Assembly (NCBI GenBank): GCA_963723765.1
Contig: CAVRSD010000002.1
Coordinates: forward strand, 541,705 to 605,704
Length of the DNA stretch: 64,000 nt
From: DATBAX01 sp963723765
Lineage (GTDB): Bacteria; Acidobacteriota; Terriglobia; Terriglobales; Acidobacteriaceae
Direction: 5' to 3'
Positions 26,863-35,633 of the stretch are shown here, piece by piece (position 1 is the stretch's first letter; the number at the start of each line of letters is the position of its first letter). Position numbers and translations under genes: made by a program. The notes under the pieces are model-generated. The model saw nothing but the letters and a program-made list of their open reading frames with translations, had not been told where the DNA came from and did no database searches.

Positions 26863-29706
26863 TTAAACCATGGCCACGGCGGCGATCTTTTCGGTCATGA
26901 AAGCTTCGATGACGTCGCCGGCCTTGATGTCGCTGTAGTTGGCGATGGAGATGCCGCACTCCATGCCGTTGGTGACCTGGCTGGCATCGTCCTTGAAGCG
27001 GCGCAGCGATTGGATCTTGCCTTTGAATACTTCGACATCGTCGCGCAGCAGGCGGACTTCGGAATCACGCTTGATGAAGCCATCGGAAACCTGGCATCCA
27101 GCAATCGTTCCGACTTTCGGGATGCGGAAAGTTTCGCGGACGATGGCGCGGCCCTGATAAGTTTCCTTGATTGTGGGTTCGAGGAGGCCGGTCATGGCGC
27201 GTTTGATTTCGTCCTGGAGCTCGTAAATGATCGAGTGCAGGCGGATGTCGACTTTTTCCTGATCGGCGATTTCCTGAGCCTTGCGTTCCGGGCGCACGTT
27301 GAAGCCGATGATGATGGCGTTTGAAGCCGACGCAAGGAGCACATCGGTTTCGGTGATGGCGCCCACGCCGGAGTGCAGCAGCTTGAGCCGGACCTTGTCG
27401 TTCGAAAGCCTGGTCAACAAGTCGCTTAGCACTTCGATGGAACCGCCCACGTCGCCCTTGAGGATGATGTTCAATTCCTTCATCCCGGCGGTCTTCAAGT
27501 GCTCCGCCAGACCTTCGAGCGAGACGCGGGAACTCTTGGCCAGCGTGGCTTCGCGGGCCTTTTGTTCGCGATATTCGGAGATGCCGCGGGCTTTGTCGCG
27601 ATCGGCAACCACAACGAATTGATCGCCGGCTTGCGGCAAACCTTCCATACCGAGAATTTCTACGGGAGTGGAAGGCGGAGCGGTCTGGATCTGAGCGCCG
27701 CGATCGTCGAGCATGGCGCGTACTTTTCCGTAAACGTTGCCGACGACGAAATTGTCGCTGGCCTTTAAAGTTCCGTTCTGTACGAGCACGGTGGCGACGG
27801 GACCGCGGCCGCGATCGAGCTTGGCTTCGAGCACAACGCCTGTAGCCGCGCGTTCGGGCGAGGCTTTCAGCTCCTGGAGATCGGCCACCAGGCAGATCAT
27901 TTCCATCAGGAGATTTAAGTTGGTTTTCTGTTTGGCCGAGACATCGACGAAAACCGTGGTGCCGCCCCAGTCTTCGGGCATCAGGCCGCGATCGGCAAGT
28001 TGTTTCTTGACACGGTCGGGCATGGCATCGGGCTTATCGATCTTGTTCACGGCAACGATGATTGGAACTTCCGCGGCGTGAGCGTGATCGATGGCTTCGA
28101 TGGTTTGCGGCATGACGCCATCGTCGGCAGCGACAACAAGAACAACGATGTCCGTGGCTTTTGCGCCGCGAGAACGCATGCGAGTGAAAGCTTCGTGACC
28201 AGGAGTATCGAGGAAAACGATCTGGCGTCCGAAGGCGGGCGAATTCTTGTCGGTGATGGTGACTTTGTAAGCGCCGATGTGCTGCGTGATTCCGCCAGCT
28301 TCGCCGCCTGCGACGTTGGTCAAGCGAATGGAGTCGAGCAAAGTGGTTTTGCCGTGATCGACGTGGCCCATGATGGTGACGACGGGCGGGCGAGCGACGC
28401 CTTCGCCGACAACGCCTTCTTCACTGGCGGCAGCGTCGGTGATTTCTTTCTGGGCCTGATCTTCGAAGCTGATCACGTTGGTATCGGCGCCGAAGAAGCG
28501 CGCCATCTCGCTGGCGAGTTCGGTATCAAGCGTCTGGTTGACGGTGGCGAATACGCCGCGGGCCAGCAGGCGGGCGATCAAGTCTTTGGCGCGAATTCCG
28601 AGTTTCTCGGCGAGATCCTTAACGCTGACGCCTTCGGTGATGGTGATGCTGCGCGTGATCGGCTGCGGCTCATTGGAGAGCGACAGACGTGGCGGAGGAG
28701 TGTAGCCCTTCATCGGGCCTTCCTTCACACCACGCGGAACGTAACGCTGTCCTGGCCGGCGAGCTGGACCTCCGGGACGCGGACCGCCCGGACGCGACGG
28801 GCCGGGAGGCGGTGCACCAGGGCCAACGCCAAGAGGACGCGTTCCAGTAGGCGACTGCCGAGTGGGATGCATCGGCCGACGCTCTCCCGGACGCAAAATT
28901 GGACGACTGCCGGGCGCGGCGGGCGCACCAGGGCGAGGACGTTGGAAGATAGGCTGCCCGGGCACCGGACGTCCGGGGATGGGCCGTGCGGCAATCGGCT
29001 GGCCTGCAACCGGAGCCGGACGCATTGGAGCCTTGTATACGGGACGAGGGCCGGTCTGGGGCACAATCATGCGCGGCGGAGCGATGGTCGGGCGCAGCGG
29101 CGCAATTGGCGATGCTGGCGCGGCAGATTGGGTTGCGACTGGCGGCTTGGCCGCCGTGGGAGCTGGAACCTGGGCCACTGGCGGCGGAGCTGGCGCAGCG
29201 ACAACCTCAGAGGGCTTGGCCGCTGGCGCGGGCACGGTAAACGTTGGCCGAACACCGGTTTGCGGTACAACGAATTTCGGGGGCGGCGCGGCGGGCGCTT
29301 GGGGTACTGGAGCTGCGGTAGGCGCTACAGTTGCGACCGGCGCTGCGGGTTTGGCCGCAACCGGAGTCGCAGTGACTGCGGGACGAACGGGAGGCGCTGC
29401 TGGAGCCGCCGGCTGTTGCTTGCTAATGATGGCTTTCAGTACATCGCCGGGCTTGGAAATCTGAGAAAGGTCGATCTTGGTCTTAATGCCGTCAGCTTCG
29501 GCGCGGCTGGGACGGGAAGACTTGGTGGAGGTCTGGGCATCGCTGGCGCCGTGAATGTGAGCACGCACCTTTTCGGCTTCGTGCTCTTCAACGGAACTGG
29601 AATGGGTCTTCTTCTCGGTGACACCGACTGCAGTCAATGCGTCGAGAATGACCTTGCTCTTGACTTCCAGCTCTCTGGCCAGATCGTTGATTCGAATCTT
29701 ACTCAT
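26863..29706 (-). CDS. infB: Translation initiation factor IF-2
   Basis: A 947-residue GTPase that places initiator tRNA on the 30S subunit and promotes subunit joining. The N-terminus has the IF2-N fold (MSKIRINDLARELEVKSKVI), then some 300 residues of Pro/Ala/Arg/Gly-rich linker, a second IF2-N-like piece (SVKDLAEKLGIRAKDLIARLL), and the GTPase domain with GHVDHGKTTLLD, DTPGHE, NKIDKPD and SAK motifs. Domains II, III and the tRNA-binding C-terminal domain follow to the end. The long linker is a size outlier compared with E. coli (890) but common in this phylum. Confidence 0.97.
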   Translation of the reverse strand: MSKIRINDLARELEVKSKVILDALTAVGVTEKKTHSSSVEEHEAEKVRAHIHGASDAQTSTKSSRPSRAEADGIKTKIDLSQISKPGDVLKAIISKQQPAAPAAPPVRPAVTATPVAAKPAAPVATVAPTAAPVPQAPAAPPPKFVVPQTGVRPTFTVPAPAAKPSEVVAAPAPPPVAQVPAPTAAKPPVATQSAAPASPIAPLRPTIAPPRMIVPQTGPRPVYKAPMRPAPVAGQPIAARPIPGRPVPGQPIFQRPRPGAPAAPGSRPILRPGERRPMHPTRQSPTGTRPLGVGPGAPPPGPSRPGGPRPGGPARRPGQRYVPRGVKEGPMKGYTPPPRLSLSNEPQPITRSITITEGVSVKDLAEKLGIRAKDLIARLLARGVFATVNQTLDTELASEMARFFGADTNVISFEDQAQKEITDAAASEEGVVGEGVARPPVVTIMGHVDHGKTTLLDSIRLTNVAGGEAGGITQHIGAYKVTITDKNSPAFGRQIVFLDTPGHEAFTRMRSRGAKATDIVVLVVAADDGVMPQTIEAIDHAHAAEVPIIVAVNKIDKPDAMPDRVKKQLADRGLMPEDWGGTTVFVDVSAKQKTNLNLLMEMICLVADLQELKASPERAATGVVLEAKLDRGRGPVATVLVQNGTLKASDNFVVGNVYGKVRAMLDDRGAQIQTAPPSTPVEILGMEGLPQAGDQFVVVADRDKARGISEYREQKAREATLAKSSRVSLEGLAEHLKTAGMKELNIILKGDVGGSIEVLSDLLTRLSNDKVRLKLLHSGVGAITETDVLLASASNAIIIGFNVRPERKAQEIADQEKVDIRLHSIIYELQDEIKRAMTGLLEPTIKETYQGRAIVRETFRIPKVGTIAGCQVSDGFIKRDSEVRLLRDDVEVFKGKIQSLRRFKDDASQVTNGMECGISIANYSDIKAGDVIEAFMTEKIAAVAMV

Positions 29707-29814
29707 CCGCCCTTTCTTTCCTCCGACTGTCCCGCTAAGTCTTCATAGCAACCTCACGGTGTCAGTTTTCAGTTCCGCGCGTCCGGATTTCCCGAAAGCA
29801 CGAGAGGTTCGCAC

Positions 29815-31323
29815 TTACTCGTCCTTGGCCTGAGCAGGAGGTTGCTCCTCGCCGAGGTCTTGCACTGCAGGGATTTCCGCAGTCTCGTCACTGGCGGCTC
29901 CCGCGCTTTCCTCGCCAGCCGCTTCCTGCTCGGTTGCTTCCCCAGGAATTTCTTCGGAAGCAGCCGCTTCTTCCGCCGGAACTTCCTGACCGTCGGCCGG
30001 CACTTCTTCCACTGCCTCGCCTTCGGTGGCAGCTGCTTCGCCGCCTTCCAAACTGGCGAAGTAATTATTGACCGCCAAACTGATTTTTTCCACCGTCTTG
30101 GGGCCGATTCCCTCGATGGCCTCGAGTTGCTCGGGCGTCATGTCAGCCAGGGCTTCCACCGTGGTCACACCGGCAGCCGTGAGCTTCTCGACGATGCCTT
30201 CACCCATGCCAGGAACACTCTCGAGCGGAGTCGAGGTGGTGCCCACCAGTCGAGACATCTCCAATTCGACTTCCTGCCGCTTCTCTTCCTCGCTCTTGAT
30301 ATCGATCTTCCAGCCGAGCAGTTTCGCGGCCAGACGGACGTTTTGACCCTTCTTGCCAATGGCAAGAGAGAGCTGAGTATCATCGACCACAACTTCGAGA
30401 TGCTTATCGGCGCTATCGAGCACGGAAACGCGGCTGACTTTCGCGGGCTGCAAGGCTTTTTCGGCGAAGGTGACGGCATCTTCGTGGTACTCGATGATGT
30501 CGATCTTCTCGCCGCGCAGTTCGCGGATGATCGATTGCACGCGCATGCCCTTCATGCCAACGCAGGCGCCGACGGCGTCCACGTCTTTGTCTTTCGACAT
30601 GACGGCGATCTTGGTGCGCTCTCCAGCTTCGCGAGCGATGGCACGGATCACGACAGTGCCGTCATAGATTTCCGGCACTTCCGTCTGGAACAAATTCTGT
30701 ACCAGCTCGGGAGCTGCGCGGGAAACGACTACGCCCGGGCCTTTGGAGGCGCGCTCGACGCGAACGATCACAACCCGTACACGTTCGCCGATGGCGAAAG
30801 ACTCCAGGCGCGATTGCTCTTTACGCGGCATGCGAGATTCGGCTTTGCCGAGATCGAAGATCACGTCCGGACCCTCGATGCGCTTTACCGTGGCATTGAC
30901 GATCTCATTTACGCGTCCGATGTATTCGTTGTAAACAGTGTCGCGTTCGGCTTCGCGCACTTTCTGAAAGATCACCTGCTTGGCCAGTTGGGCCGCGATC
31001 CGTCCTAGAATTCCTTCTGTCACTTTGGGGATATGGAGTTCGCCGCCAACCTCGACATTAGGATCAAGCTTGCGGGCATCCTCGAGCGTGACTTGCAAAA
31101 CTGGATCTTCCACCTGCTCGGGAGTTTCCACAACGGTCTTGACCGCAAAAGCGTTGATCTTGCCGGTGTCCTTGTCGAGCTGGGCGCGCAGGTTTTCCTG
31201 CGTCTTGTAATACTTGCGGGTGGCGACCACGATGGCGTCTTCCACCGCGCTGACGACAATTTGCGGATCGATGCCCTTTTCCCTGCTCAGTGCGTCGATC
31301 GTGTTATAAAGCTCGCTTGCCAT
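29815..31323 (-). CDS. nusA: Transcription termination/antitermination protein NusA
   Basis: A 502-residue NusA: N-terminal RNA-polymerase-binding domain (MASELYNTIDALSREKGI), S1 domain (GRVNEIVNATVKRIEG), KH1/KH2 (VGACVGMKGMRVQSIIREL, LAIGKKGQNVRLAAKL). A C-terminal helix-hairpin-helix region (VPGMGEGIVEKLTAAG, IEGIGPKTVEKI) follows. About 85 residues of Glu/Ala-rich acidic tail then end the protein, which could contact RNA polymerase or S10-type partners. Sits between rimP and infB as in most bacteria. Confidence 0.96.
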   Translation of the reverse strand: MASELYNTIDALSREKGIDPQIVVSAVEDAIVVATRKYYKTQENLRAQLDKDTGKINAFAVKTVVETPEQVEDPVLQVTLEDARKLDPNVEVGGELHIPKVTEGILGRIAAQLAKQVIFQKVREAERDTVYNEYIGRVNEIVNATVKRIEGPDVIFDLGKAESRMPRKEQSRLESFAIGERVRVVIVRVERASKGPGVVVSRAAPELVQNLFQTEVPEIYDGTVVIRAIAREAGERTKIAVMSKDKDVDAVGACVGMKGMRVQSIIRELRGEKIDIIEYHEDAVTFAEKALQPAKVSRVSVLDSADKHLEVVVDDTQLSLAIGKKGQNVRLAAKLLGWKIDIKSEEEKRQEVELEMSRLVGTTSTPLESVPGMGEGIVEKLTAAGVTTVEALADMTPEQLEAIEGIGPKTVEKISLAVNNYFASLEGGEAAATEGEAVEEVPADGQEVPAEEAAASEEIPGEATEQEAAGEESAGAASDETAEIPAVQDLGEEQPPAQAKDE

Positions 31324-31383
31324 AAGTAATCCGGTACCGAAAGATTCCTCTTCGGCTGAAGCCGATTCGGAATGACAATACTT
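31324..31383. other. Hairpin in rimP-nusA spacer
   Basis: Contains TCGGCTGAAGCCGA, a perfect 5-6 bp hairpin, within a TTCCTCTTCGG...ATTCGGAATGAC REP-like segment. May attenuate or process the transcript between rimP and nusA. Confidence 0.4.
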
Positions 31384-31893
31384 TTATAGTTCGGGAACTA
31401 AATTCGCTTTTTCAATATTCGCCAGATCCAGTTCCAGTTTCTCTGGCGAATTCTCTGACTTCGGTTGCAAAGATTTCTTGTTCGATTTCTTTGCCTTGCT
31501 CAAGTCGAGGGTCAGGCGGCCGTTCTGAAAATTTTCCAGTCGTCCTTCAAAGTGGCGGTTGCCGTTCACCGGATTCCGCGTCGTCAACTTCACCCGGCTG
31601 CCGGTGAAGCGTTCGAAATCCGCCGCACGAAACAACTTGCGATCCAACCCTGGAGATGAAACTTCCAGGAGATACGAGTTACCCGGGATCGCATCCTCGA
31701 CATCGAGGATAGTGCCGACATCCCGGCTCAAAATCGCGCAATCTTCGTGAGTGACGCCGGCAGGCTTATCAATCACAATACGGAGCATGCGGGCCTTGCC
31801 TCCGCCGCGCAACTCCACTTCCACGATTTCCAGTCCGCTGGAGGCTGCTACCCGTTCTGCGACTTCCCGAACCTGATCAACGTCAAATGCCAT
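31384..31893 (-). CDS. rimP: Ribosome maturation factor RimP
   Basis: A 169-residue 30S assembly factor. Seen: GLEIVEVELRGGGKARMLRIVIDK, the ISRDVGTILDVED-like segment with SRDVG, and the strongly conserved NSYLLEVSSPGLDRKLF. Behind the Sm-like C-terminal domain it has a Lys/Asn-rich stretch. First gene of the nusA-infB operon, as usual. Confidence 0.95.
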   Translation of the reverse strand: MAFDVDQVREVAERVAASSGLEIVEVELRGGGKARMLRIVIDKPAGVTHEDCAILSRDVGTILDVEDAIPGNSYLLEVSSPGLDRKLFRAADFERFTGSRVKLTTRNPVNGNRHFEGRLENFQNGRLTLDLSKAKKSNKKSLQPKSENSPEKLELDLANIEKANLVPEL

Positions 31894-32279
31894 GAAACCA
31901 ATAACTTGCAGGGGCCCAAAAGTTCCGGAAACTAAAAAGTGGGCTTGCGCCCACTGGTGTGTCTCGCCAAATGCTGATACCTACACAACAGTTTCCAACC
32001 TTGAATATACGCTGGTGGAGGGTAAAAGACAAACGCGGGAGGGCCGAACAAGCGCGGTTTGAGCGCTTTTGGGTTTGCCGAACAAGCTTGTCGAAAGCCC
32101 TTGATTCGCGGCTGCGGTCATGATCGTAGGGGTCCTTCGACTCGCGGTTCATCCACGTTGCGGATGAACTGACTTCGCTCAGGATGACATGGGGGCTGAG
32201 AGTTATAACGAGTTCAATTTGCCAGTAACCGTCAGGTCTCCCTAGAATAGAGAATGGCCCACCACTCCAGAGAAAACTT
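31894..32279. other. Divergent intergenic region rimP/guaB
   Basis: No gene is supported in these 386 bases. It holds REP-like inverted words (GTCCTTCGACTCGCGG... and CTTCGCTCAGGATGACATG), and the guaB promoter at its right end. A clear promoter for rimP was not found. Confidence 0.6.
32219..32248 (+). promoter_or_regulatory. Putative sigma-70-type promoter of guaB
   Basis: TTGCCA (32,219-32,224) and TAGAAT (32,243-32,248) with an 18-base spacer, ending 31 bases before the guaB start codon. Each hexamer has few mismatches to the consensus. Confidence 0.6.
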
Positions 32280-33785
32280 ATGATTCATTTTCCTGTTCCT
32301 GAAGCATTGACCTTTGATGACGTGTTGCTGCTGCCTGCCCATTCGGATATTGTCCCCGCACTCGCCAATACGCAAACCCAACTGACACGCAATATTCGGT
32401 TGAATGTTCCGATCATCAGCGCGGCCATGGACACGGTCACGGAATCGCATATGGCGATTGCGATGGCGCAGCAGGGTGGCATTGGGATCATCCATCGCAA
32501 TCTCACCATCGAGCAGCAGGCGAATGAAGTGGACAAGGTAAAGCGGTCGGAGAGCGGCATGATTGTGGATCCGGTCACCATGTCGCCGGACGATAAAGTT
32601 TGCGACGCGCTGGAGATCATGCGCAAGTACAAGATCTCCGGAGTGCCCATCACCAAGAACAAAAAGCTGGTCGGCATCCTTACCAACCGCGACCTGCGCT
32701 TCGAAACCCGCTTCGATATTCCCATCAGCAAGGTGATGACCAAGGACAATCTGATTACCGTAGCCGTCGGCACTACGCTTGAGGATGCGGAACAGATTCT
32801 ACATAAGCATCGCGTGGAAAAACTTCTGGTGGTCGATGATCATTACAATTTGAAGGGCCTGATCACGGTAAAGGACATTCAGAAAAAACTAAAATATCCC
32901 AACGCAGCGAAGGATGAACAAGGGCGCTTGCGGGCCAGCGCTGCGATCGGCGCAACGGGAGACTATCTCGAACGGGCGCAGGAAATGGTTAGAAACAAAG
33001 TGGATCTATTGGCGATTGACAGCGCGCATGGTCATTCCACGCGGGTGATTGATGCGGTGAAAGCGGTGAAAGCGAAATTCCCTGAAGTCGATTTGATTGT
33101 CGGCAACGTGGCGACATTCGACGGCGCATGCGAACTGGTGCGCGCGGGAGCAGATTCCATCAAGGTTGGGATCGGGCCTGGTTCGATCTGCACCACGCGC
33201 GTTGTCACCGGCGCGGGAGTTCCGCAGATCACCGCGATTGCGGAAGCTTATCGGGCAACCAAAGAGTCCGGGGTGCCGGTGATTGCCGATGGCGGGATCA
33301 AGTATTCCGGCGACATCACCAAAGCGCTGGCGGCGGGCGCGAGCGCGGTGATGATTGGATCGATGTTTGCGGGCACGGATGAGAGCCCGGGCGAATTGAT
33401 CCTGTATCAAGGCCGCACGTTCAAATCGTATCGTGGCATGGGTTCACTGGGAGCAATGGCGCAGGGATCGAGTGAGCGCTACTTCCAGAGCACGGAAGGG
33501 GAAGCTTCGACGGTGGTATCGGGCATTGGAGAAGACTCGAACCGATCGGCCAAGCTGGTGCCGGAAGGGATTGAAGGACGGGTTCCCTACCGCGGATCGG
33601 TCTCCATGATCGTGCACCAGATGGTGGGCGGATTGAAGTCGGGCATGGGATATTGCGGCTGCGGCACGATTCCGGAATTACTGCAGAGGACTCGTTTCGT
33701 TCGCATCAGCGGAGCGGGACTGCGGGAAAGCCATGTCCATGATGTGATGATTACGCGCGAGGCGCCGAACTATGCGATCGAATAG
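32280..33785 (+). CDS. guaB: IMP dehydrogenase
   Basis: A 501-residue enzyme oxidising IMP to XMP with NAD+, the committed step of GTP synthesis. Two CBS domains are inserted at about residues 95-210 (DPVTMSPDDKVCDAL, VTTLEDAEQIL-like). The catalytic loop GPGSICTTRVVTGAGVPQ carries the active-site Cys. GGIKYSGDITKALAAGA and the MGYCGCGTI flap end are typical. Preceded by its own promoter; purine demand links it to the ribosomal genes next door only functionally. Confidence 0.97.
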   Translation: MIHFPVPEALTFDDVLLLPAHSDIVPALANTQTQLTRNIRLNVPIISAAMDTVTESHMAIAMAQQGGIGIIHRNLTIEQQANEVDKVKRSESGMIVDPVTMSPDDKVCDALEIMRKYKISGVPITKNKKLVGILTNRDLRFETRFDIPISKVMTKDNLITVAVGTTLEDAEQILHKHRVEKLLVVDDHYNLKGLITVKDIQKKLKYPNAAKDEQGRLRASAAIGATGDYLERAQEMVRNKVDLLAIDSAHGHSTRVIDAVKAVKAKFPEVDLIVGNVATFDGACELVRAGADSIKVGIGPGSICTTRVVTGAGVPQITAIAEAYRATKESGVPVIADGGIKYSGDITKALAAGASAVMIGSMFAGTDESPGELILYQGRTFKSYRGMGSLGAMAQGSSERYFQSTEGEASTVVSGIGEDSNRSAKLVPEGIEGRVPYRGSVSMIVHQMVGGLKSGMGYCGCGTIPELLQRTRFVRISGAGLRESHVHDVMITREAPNYAIE

Positions 33786-33818
33786 AGCCTTACAATTTGT
33801 CATGGCCGGTAATCGCGC

Positions 33819-34292
33819 TTGACGCCACACAGAAAAGAACTGCTAAAGACGTGGATTGCGTCTGTGTTGTGGCTGGGAATCATTGCCACTGAATCCACCG
33901 ACAGTTTTTCTTCCGAACACACCAGCCGTTTTTTGTATCCCTTTTTCCATTTTCTTCTGGGATTGGACCCGTTCCGCTTTGAGATCGTTAATCACTACCT
34001 ACGCAAGACAGGGCACTTTGTGGGCTACTTTACCGGGAGCCTGATTTTATTCGGGGCGTGGCGGGCCACGCTGCCTTTGCCGCAGGCCCCACGCTGGTCG
34101 TTGCGCTGGGCCGGAATCGCATTTTTCATGACGGCATTGGTCGCGAGCCTGGATGAGTGGCACCAAAGCTACATCCCATCACGAACCGGGACCTGGCACG
34201 ATGTCGTGCTGGACAGCTCAGCAGCACTTGTTGCCCAGATTGTGATTTTTCTTTTTATTCGATGGCGAAGCCGCCGCTCAGAAAAGATCTGA
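33819..34292 (+). CDS. VanZ family membrane protein
   Basis: A 157-residue protein with four hydrophobic segments. VanZ-like features: NHYLRKTGHFVGYFTGSLILFG (the K-x-x-H-F-x-x-Y motif), SLDEWHQSYIPSRTGTWHDVVLDSSAALVA (D-E-x-x-Q...R-x-x-x-x-x-D-V-x-x-N/D). VanZ confers low-level teicoplanin resistance in enterococci, but chromosomal relatives like this have no known role. Start is TTG at the end of the guaB spacer. Confidence 0.85.
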   Translation: MTPHRKELLKTWIASVLWLGIIATESTDSFSSEHTSRFLYPFFHFLLGLDPFRFEIVNHYLRKTGHFVGYFTGSLILFGAWRATLPLPQAPRWSLRWAGIAFFMTALVASLDEWHQSYIPSRTGTWHDVVLDSSAALVAQIVIFLFIRWRSRRSEKI

Positions 34293-34302
34293 AAGAGAAA
34301 GA

Positions 34303-34794
34303 TCAGTACATGGCGTCGTATTTGGTGACGACCCACTGTCCGGTTTGATTATCCAAAGTCACGGAAAGCAGTTCCTTGTAAGTGCCCTTTATGCCTGGAG
34401 TCGTCCGGCGCTTGCCGCGATAATGAAGGATGCGCAGTGGCGGCGTGTCTTCCCAATCCACAACTTCCCACGAAAGCAGCGGGTGTTGGGCCTCGGAATT
34501 ACAGATAAATGCAGCATACTTCTTGCGGTAATCCTTTTCCCAGCCGGCTAATTGCTCATTGCAGTTACCGTCCCGCATGGCGCGTAAATATTGGGCCGCC
34601 GCGCGTTCCGACGAACGATCGCGCAAAGGATTCAAATCGATGGAGTTGGGGGTCCCGGAGAGCGGGTCGACGTCCACGGAACGGGACAATACCGGCGGTT
34701 GCCCGTTGAGCCACATCAGATAGCCCAGAAAAATGACCAGCAACAGGCCACCAGCGCCTGCGGCGATGCCGATTTGTGTGCGGGAAAATTCCAT
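34303..34794 (-). CDS. Single-TM hypothetical protein
   Basis: A 163-residue protein, read from MEFSRTQIG. One hydrophobic helix at residues 8-29 (GIAAGAGGLLLVIFLGYLMWL) anchors a soluble domain with CNEQLAGWEKDYRKKYAAFIC and a final VTLDNQTGQWVVTKYDAMY. Two cysteines may form a disulfide outside the membrane. Converges on the VanZ gene with 10 bases between stops. Family not recognised. Confidence 0.65.
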   Translation of the reverse strand: MEFSRTQIGIAAGAGGLLLVIFLGYLMWLNGQPPVLSRSVDVDPLSGTPNSIDLNPLRDRSSERAAAQYLRAMRDGNCNEQLAGWEKDYRKKYAAFICNSEAQHPLLSWEVVDWEDTPPLRILHYRGKRRTTPGIKGTYKELLSVTLDNQTGQWVVTKYDAMY

Positions 34795-34970
34795 GGTACC
34801 CCATGGAAGTGTAGCGCGATGGAAAAGTAACGCTAGATTACGAGCGTGACCCGCAATAGGACATGTACTGGCGGGGAATAGGCCAGGAAATGCAGATTCC
34901 TCCCTTCGCGTTCGTCGGATCGGAATGACAAGAAGGGTGGTAGGCAAACGGCGCTCAGGATGACAGTACC

Positions 34971-35002
34971 AAAAAAATTAGGGACGGCTTTTGGCCGTCC
35001 CT
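34971..35002 (-). terminator. Intrinsic terminator of the ribosomal cluster
   Basis: On the minus strand a perfect GGGACGGC stem (complement at 34,981-34,988 and 34,994-35,001) with a five-base loop is followed by TAATTTTTTT. It lies 22 bases after the rplQ stop and is the best Rho-independent terminator in the window. Confidence 0.9.
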
Positions 35003-35023
35003 GTTGAAATTGAGATTGCGAAG

Positions 35024-35539
35024 CTACTTGGCGTCTTCGGTCTTGTCTTCGCCTTCGGCGTGAGCACCGGTGGGATGCTCGACGCCGCCTTGGGCTTCGG
35101 CTTCGTCCATGGCGCGCTTGGCTTCTTCCGCGCGCTTGGAGCGGATTTCGGCGCGTTTCTCGCGCTTTTCTTCCACCACTTTTTCGCTGCCTAGAAGCTC
35201 GATGAAAGCCGTATCGGCACCGTCGCCCTTACGCCATCCGAGATGCACGATGCGCAGGTAACCACCGGTGCGATCGCCAAAACGCGGGCCGATGGTGTCA
35301 AATAATTTGTCGACGGCGGCACTGGTCATCAGATAGGCGAGGGCCTGGCGGCGGGCGGCGAGATCGCCACGTTTACCAAGCGTGATCATCTTTTCGACCT
35401 GCGGACGCATGGCTTTCGCTTTGGGCAAAGTGGTTTCAATGCGCTCTTCGAGAATGAGCGACGTGACCAGATTTCGCAGCAACGAGCGGCGGTGGGCAGT
35501 GTTCCGTCCCAGTTTCCATCCTGCTACTTTGTGACGCAT
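35024..35539 (-). CDS. rplQ: 50S ribosomal protein L17 with charged tail
   Basis: The core (MRHKVAGWKLGRNTAHRRSL, LVTSLILEERIETTLPKAKA, then the GGYLRIVHLGWRKGDGADTA end) is standard L17 near the polypeptide exit tunnel. At 171 residues it exceeds the usual 116-125; about 45 extra C-terminal residues are a mixed Lys/Arg/Glu helix and an acidic Asp/Glu end. Last gene of the alpha operon, followed by the terminator. Confidence 0.96.
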   Translation of the reverse strand: MRHKVAGWKLGRNTAHRRSLLRNLVTSLILEERIETTLPKAKAMRPQVEKMITLGKRGDLAARRQALAYLMTSAAVDKLFDTIGPRFGDRTGGYLRIVHLGWRKGDGADTAFIELLGSEKVVEEKREKRAEIRSKRAEEAKRAMDEAEAQGGVEHPTGAHAEGEDKTEDAK

Positions 35540-35558
35540 CTTAAAACCCCTGTTTTGA

Positions 35559-35620
35559 GGTCTCAGGTTTCGGGTCTCAGGTTCCCGGTCCTAAGACCCG
35601 AAACCTTTGACCCGAGACCG
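35559..35620. repeat. Inverted heptad arrays, GGTCTCA type
   Basis: Units GGTCTCA-GGTTTCG-GGTCTCA-GGTTCCC-GGTCCTA then inverse AGACCCG-AAACCTT-TGACCCG-AGACCGA. Includes a perfect 12-bp stem GGTTTCGGGTCT/AGACCCGAAACC (35,566-35,577 and 35,594-35,605) in the rpoA-rplQ spacer. Confidence 0.85.
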
Positions 35621-35633
35621 AAACTTATTTTTG

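Noticed and set aside
28000..29748. 582-codon plus-strand frame opposite infB
   Set aside because: It is the antisense of a highly conserved IF-2 gene; the long open frame results from the GC-rich linker. No start site or family motif.
29842..31008. 388-codon plus-strand frame opposite nusA
   Set aside because: Shadow of nusA; its residue mix (Phe/His/Leu-rich) is typical of an antisense frame.
31883..32152. 89-codon minus-strand frame before rimP
   Set aside because: Runs through REP-like sequence; no ribosome-binding site, family or conserved pattern.
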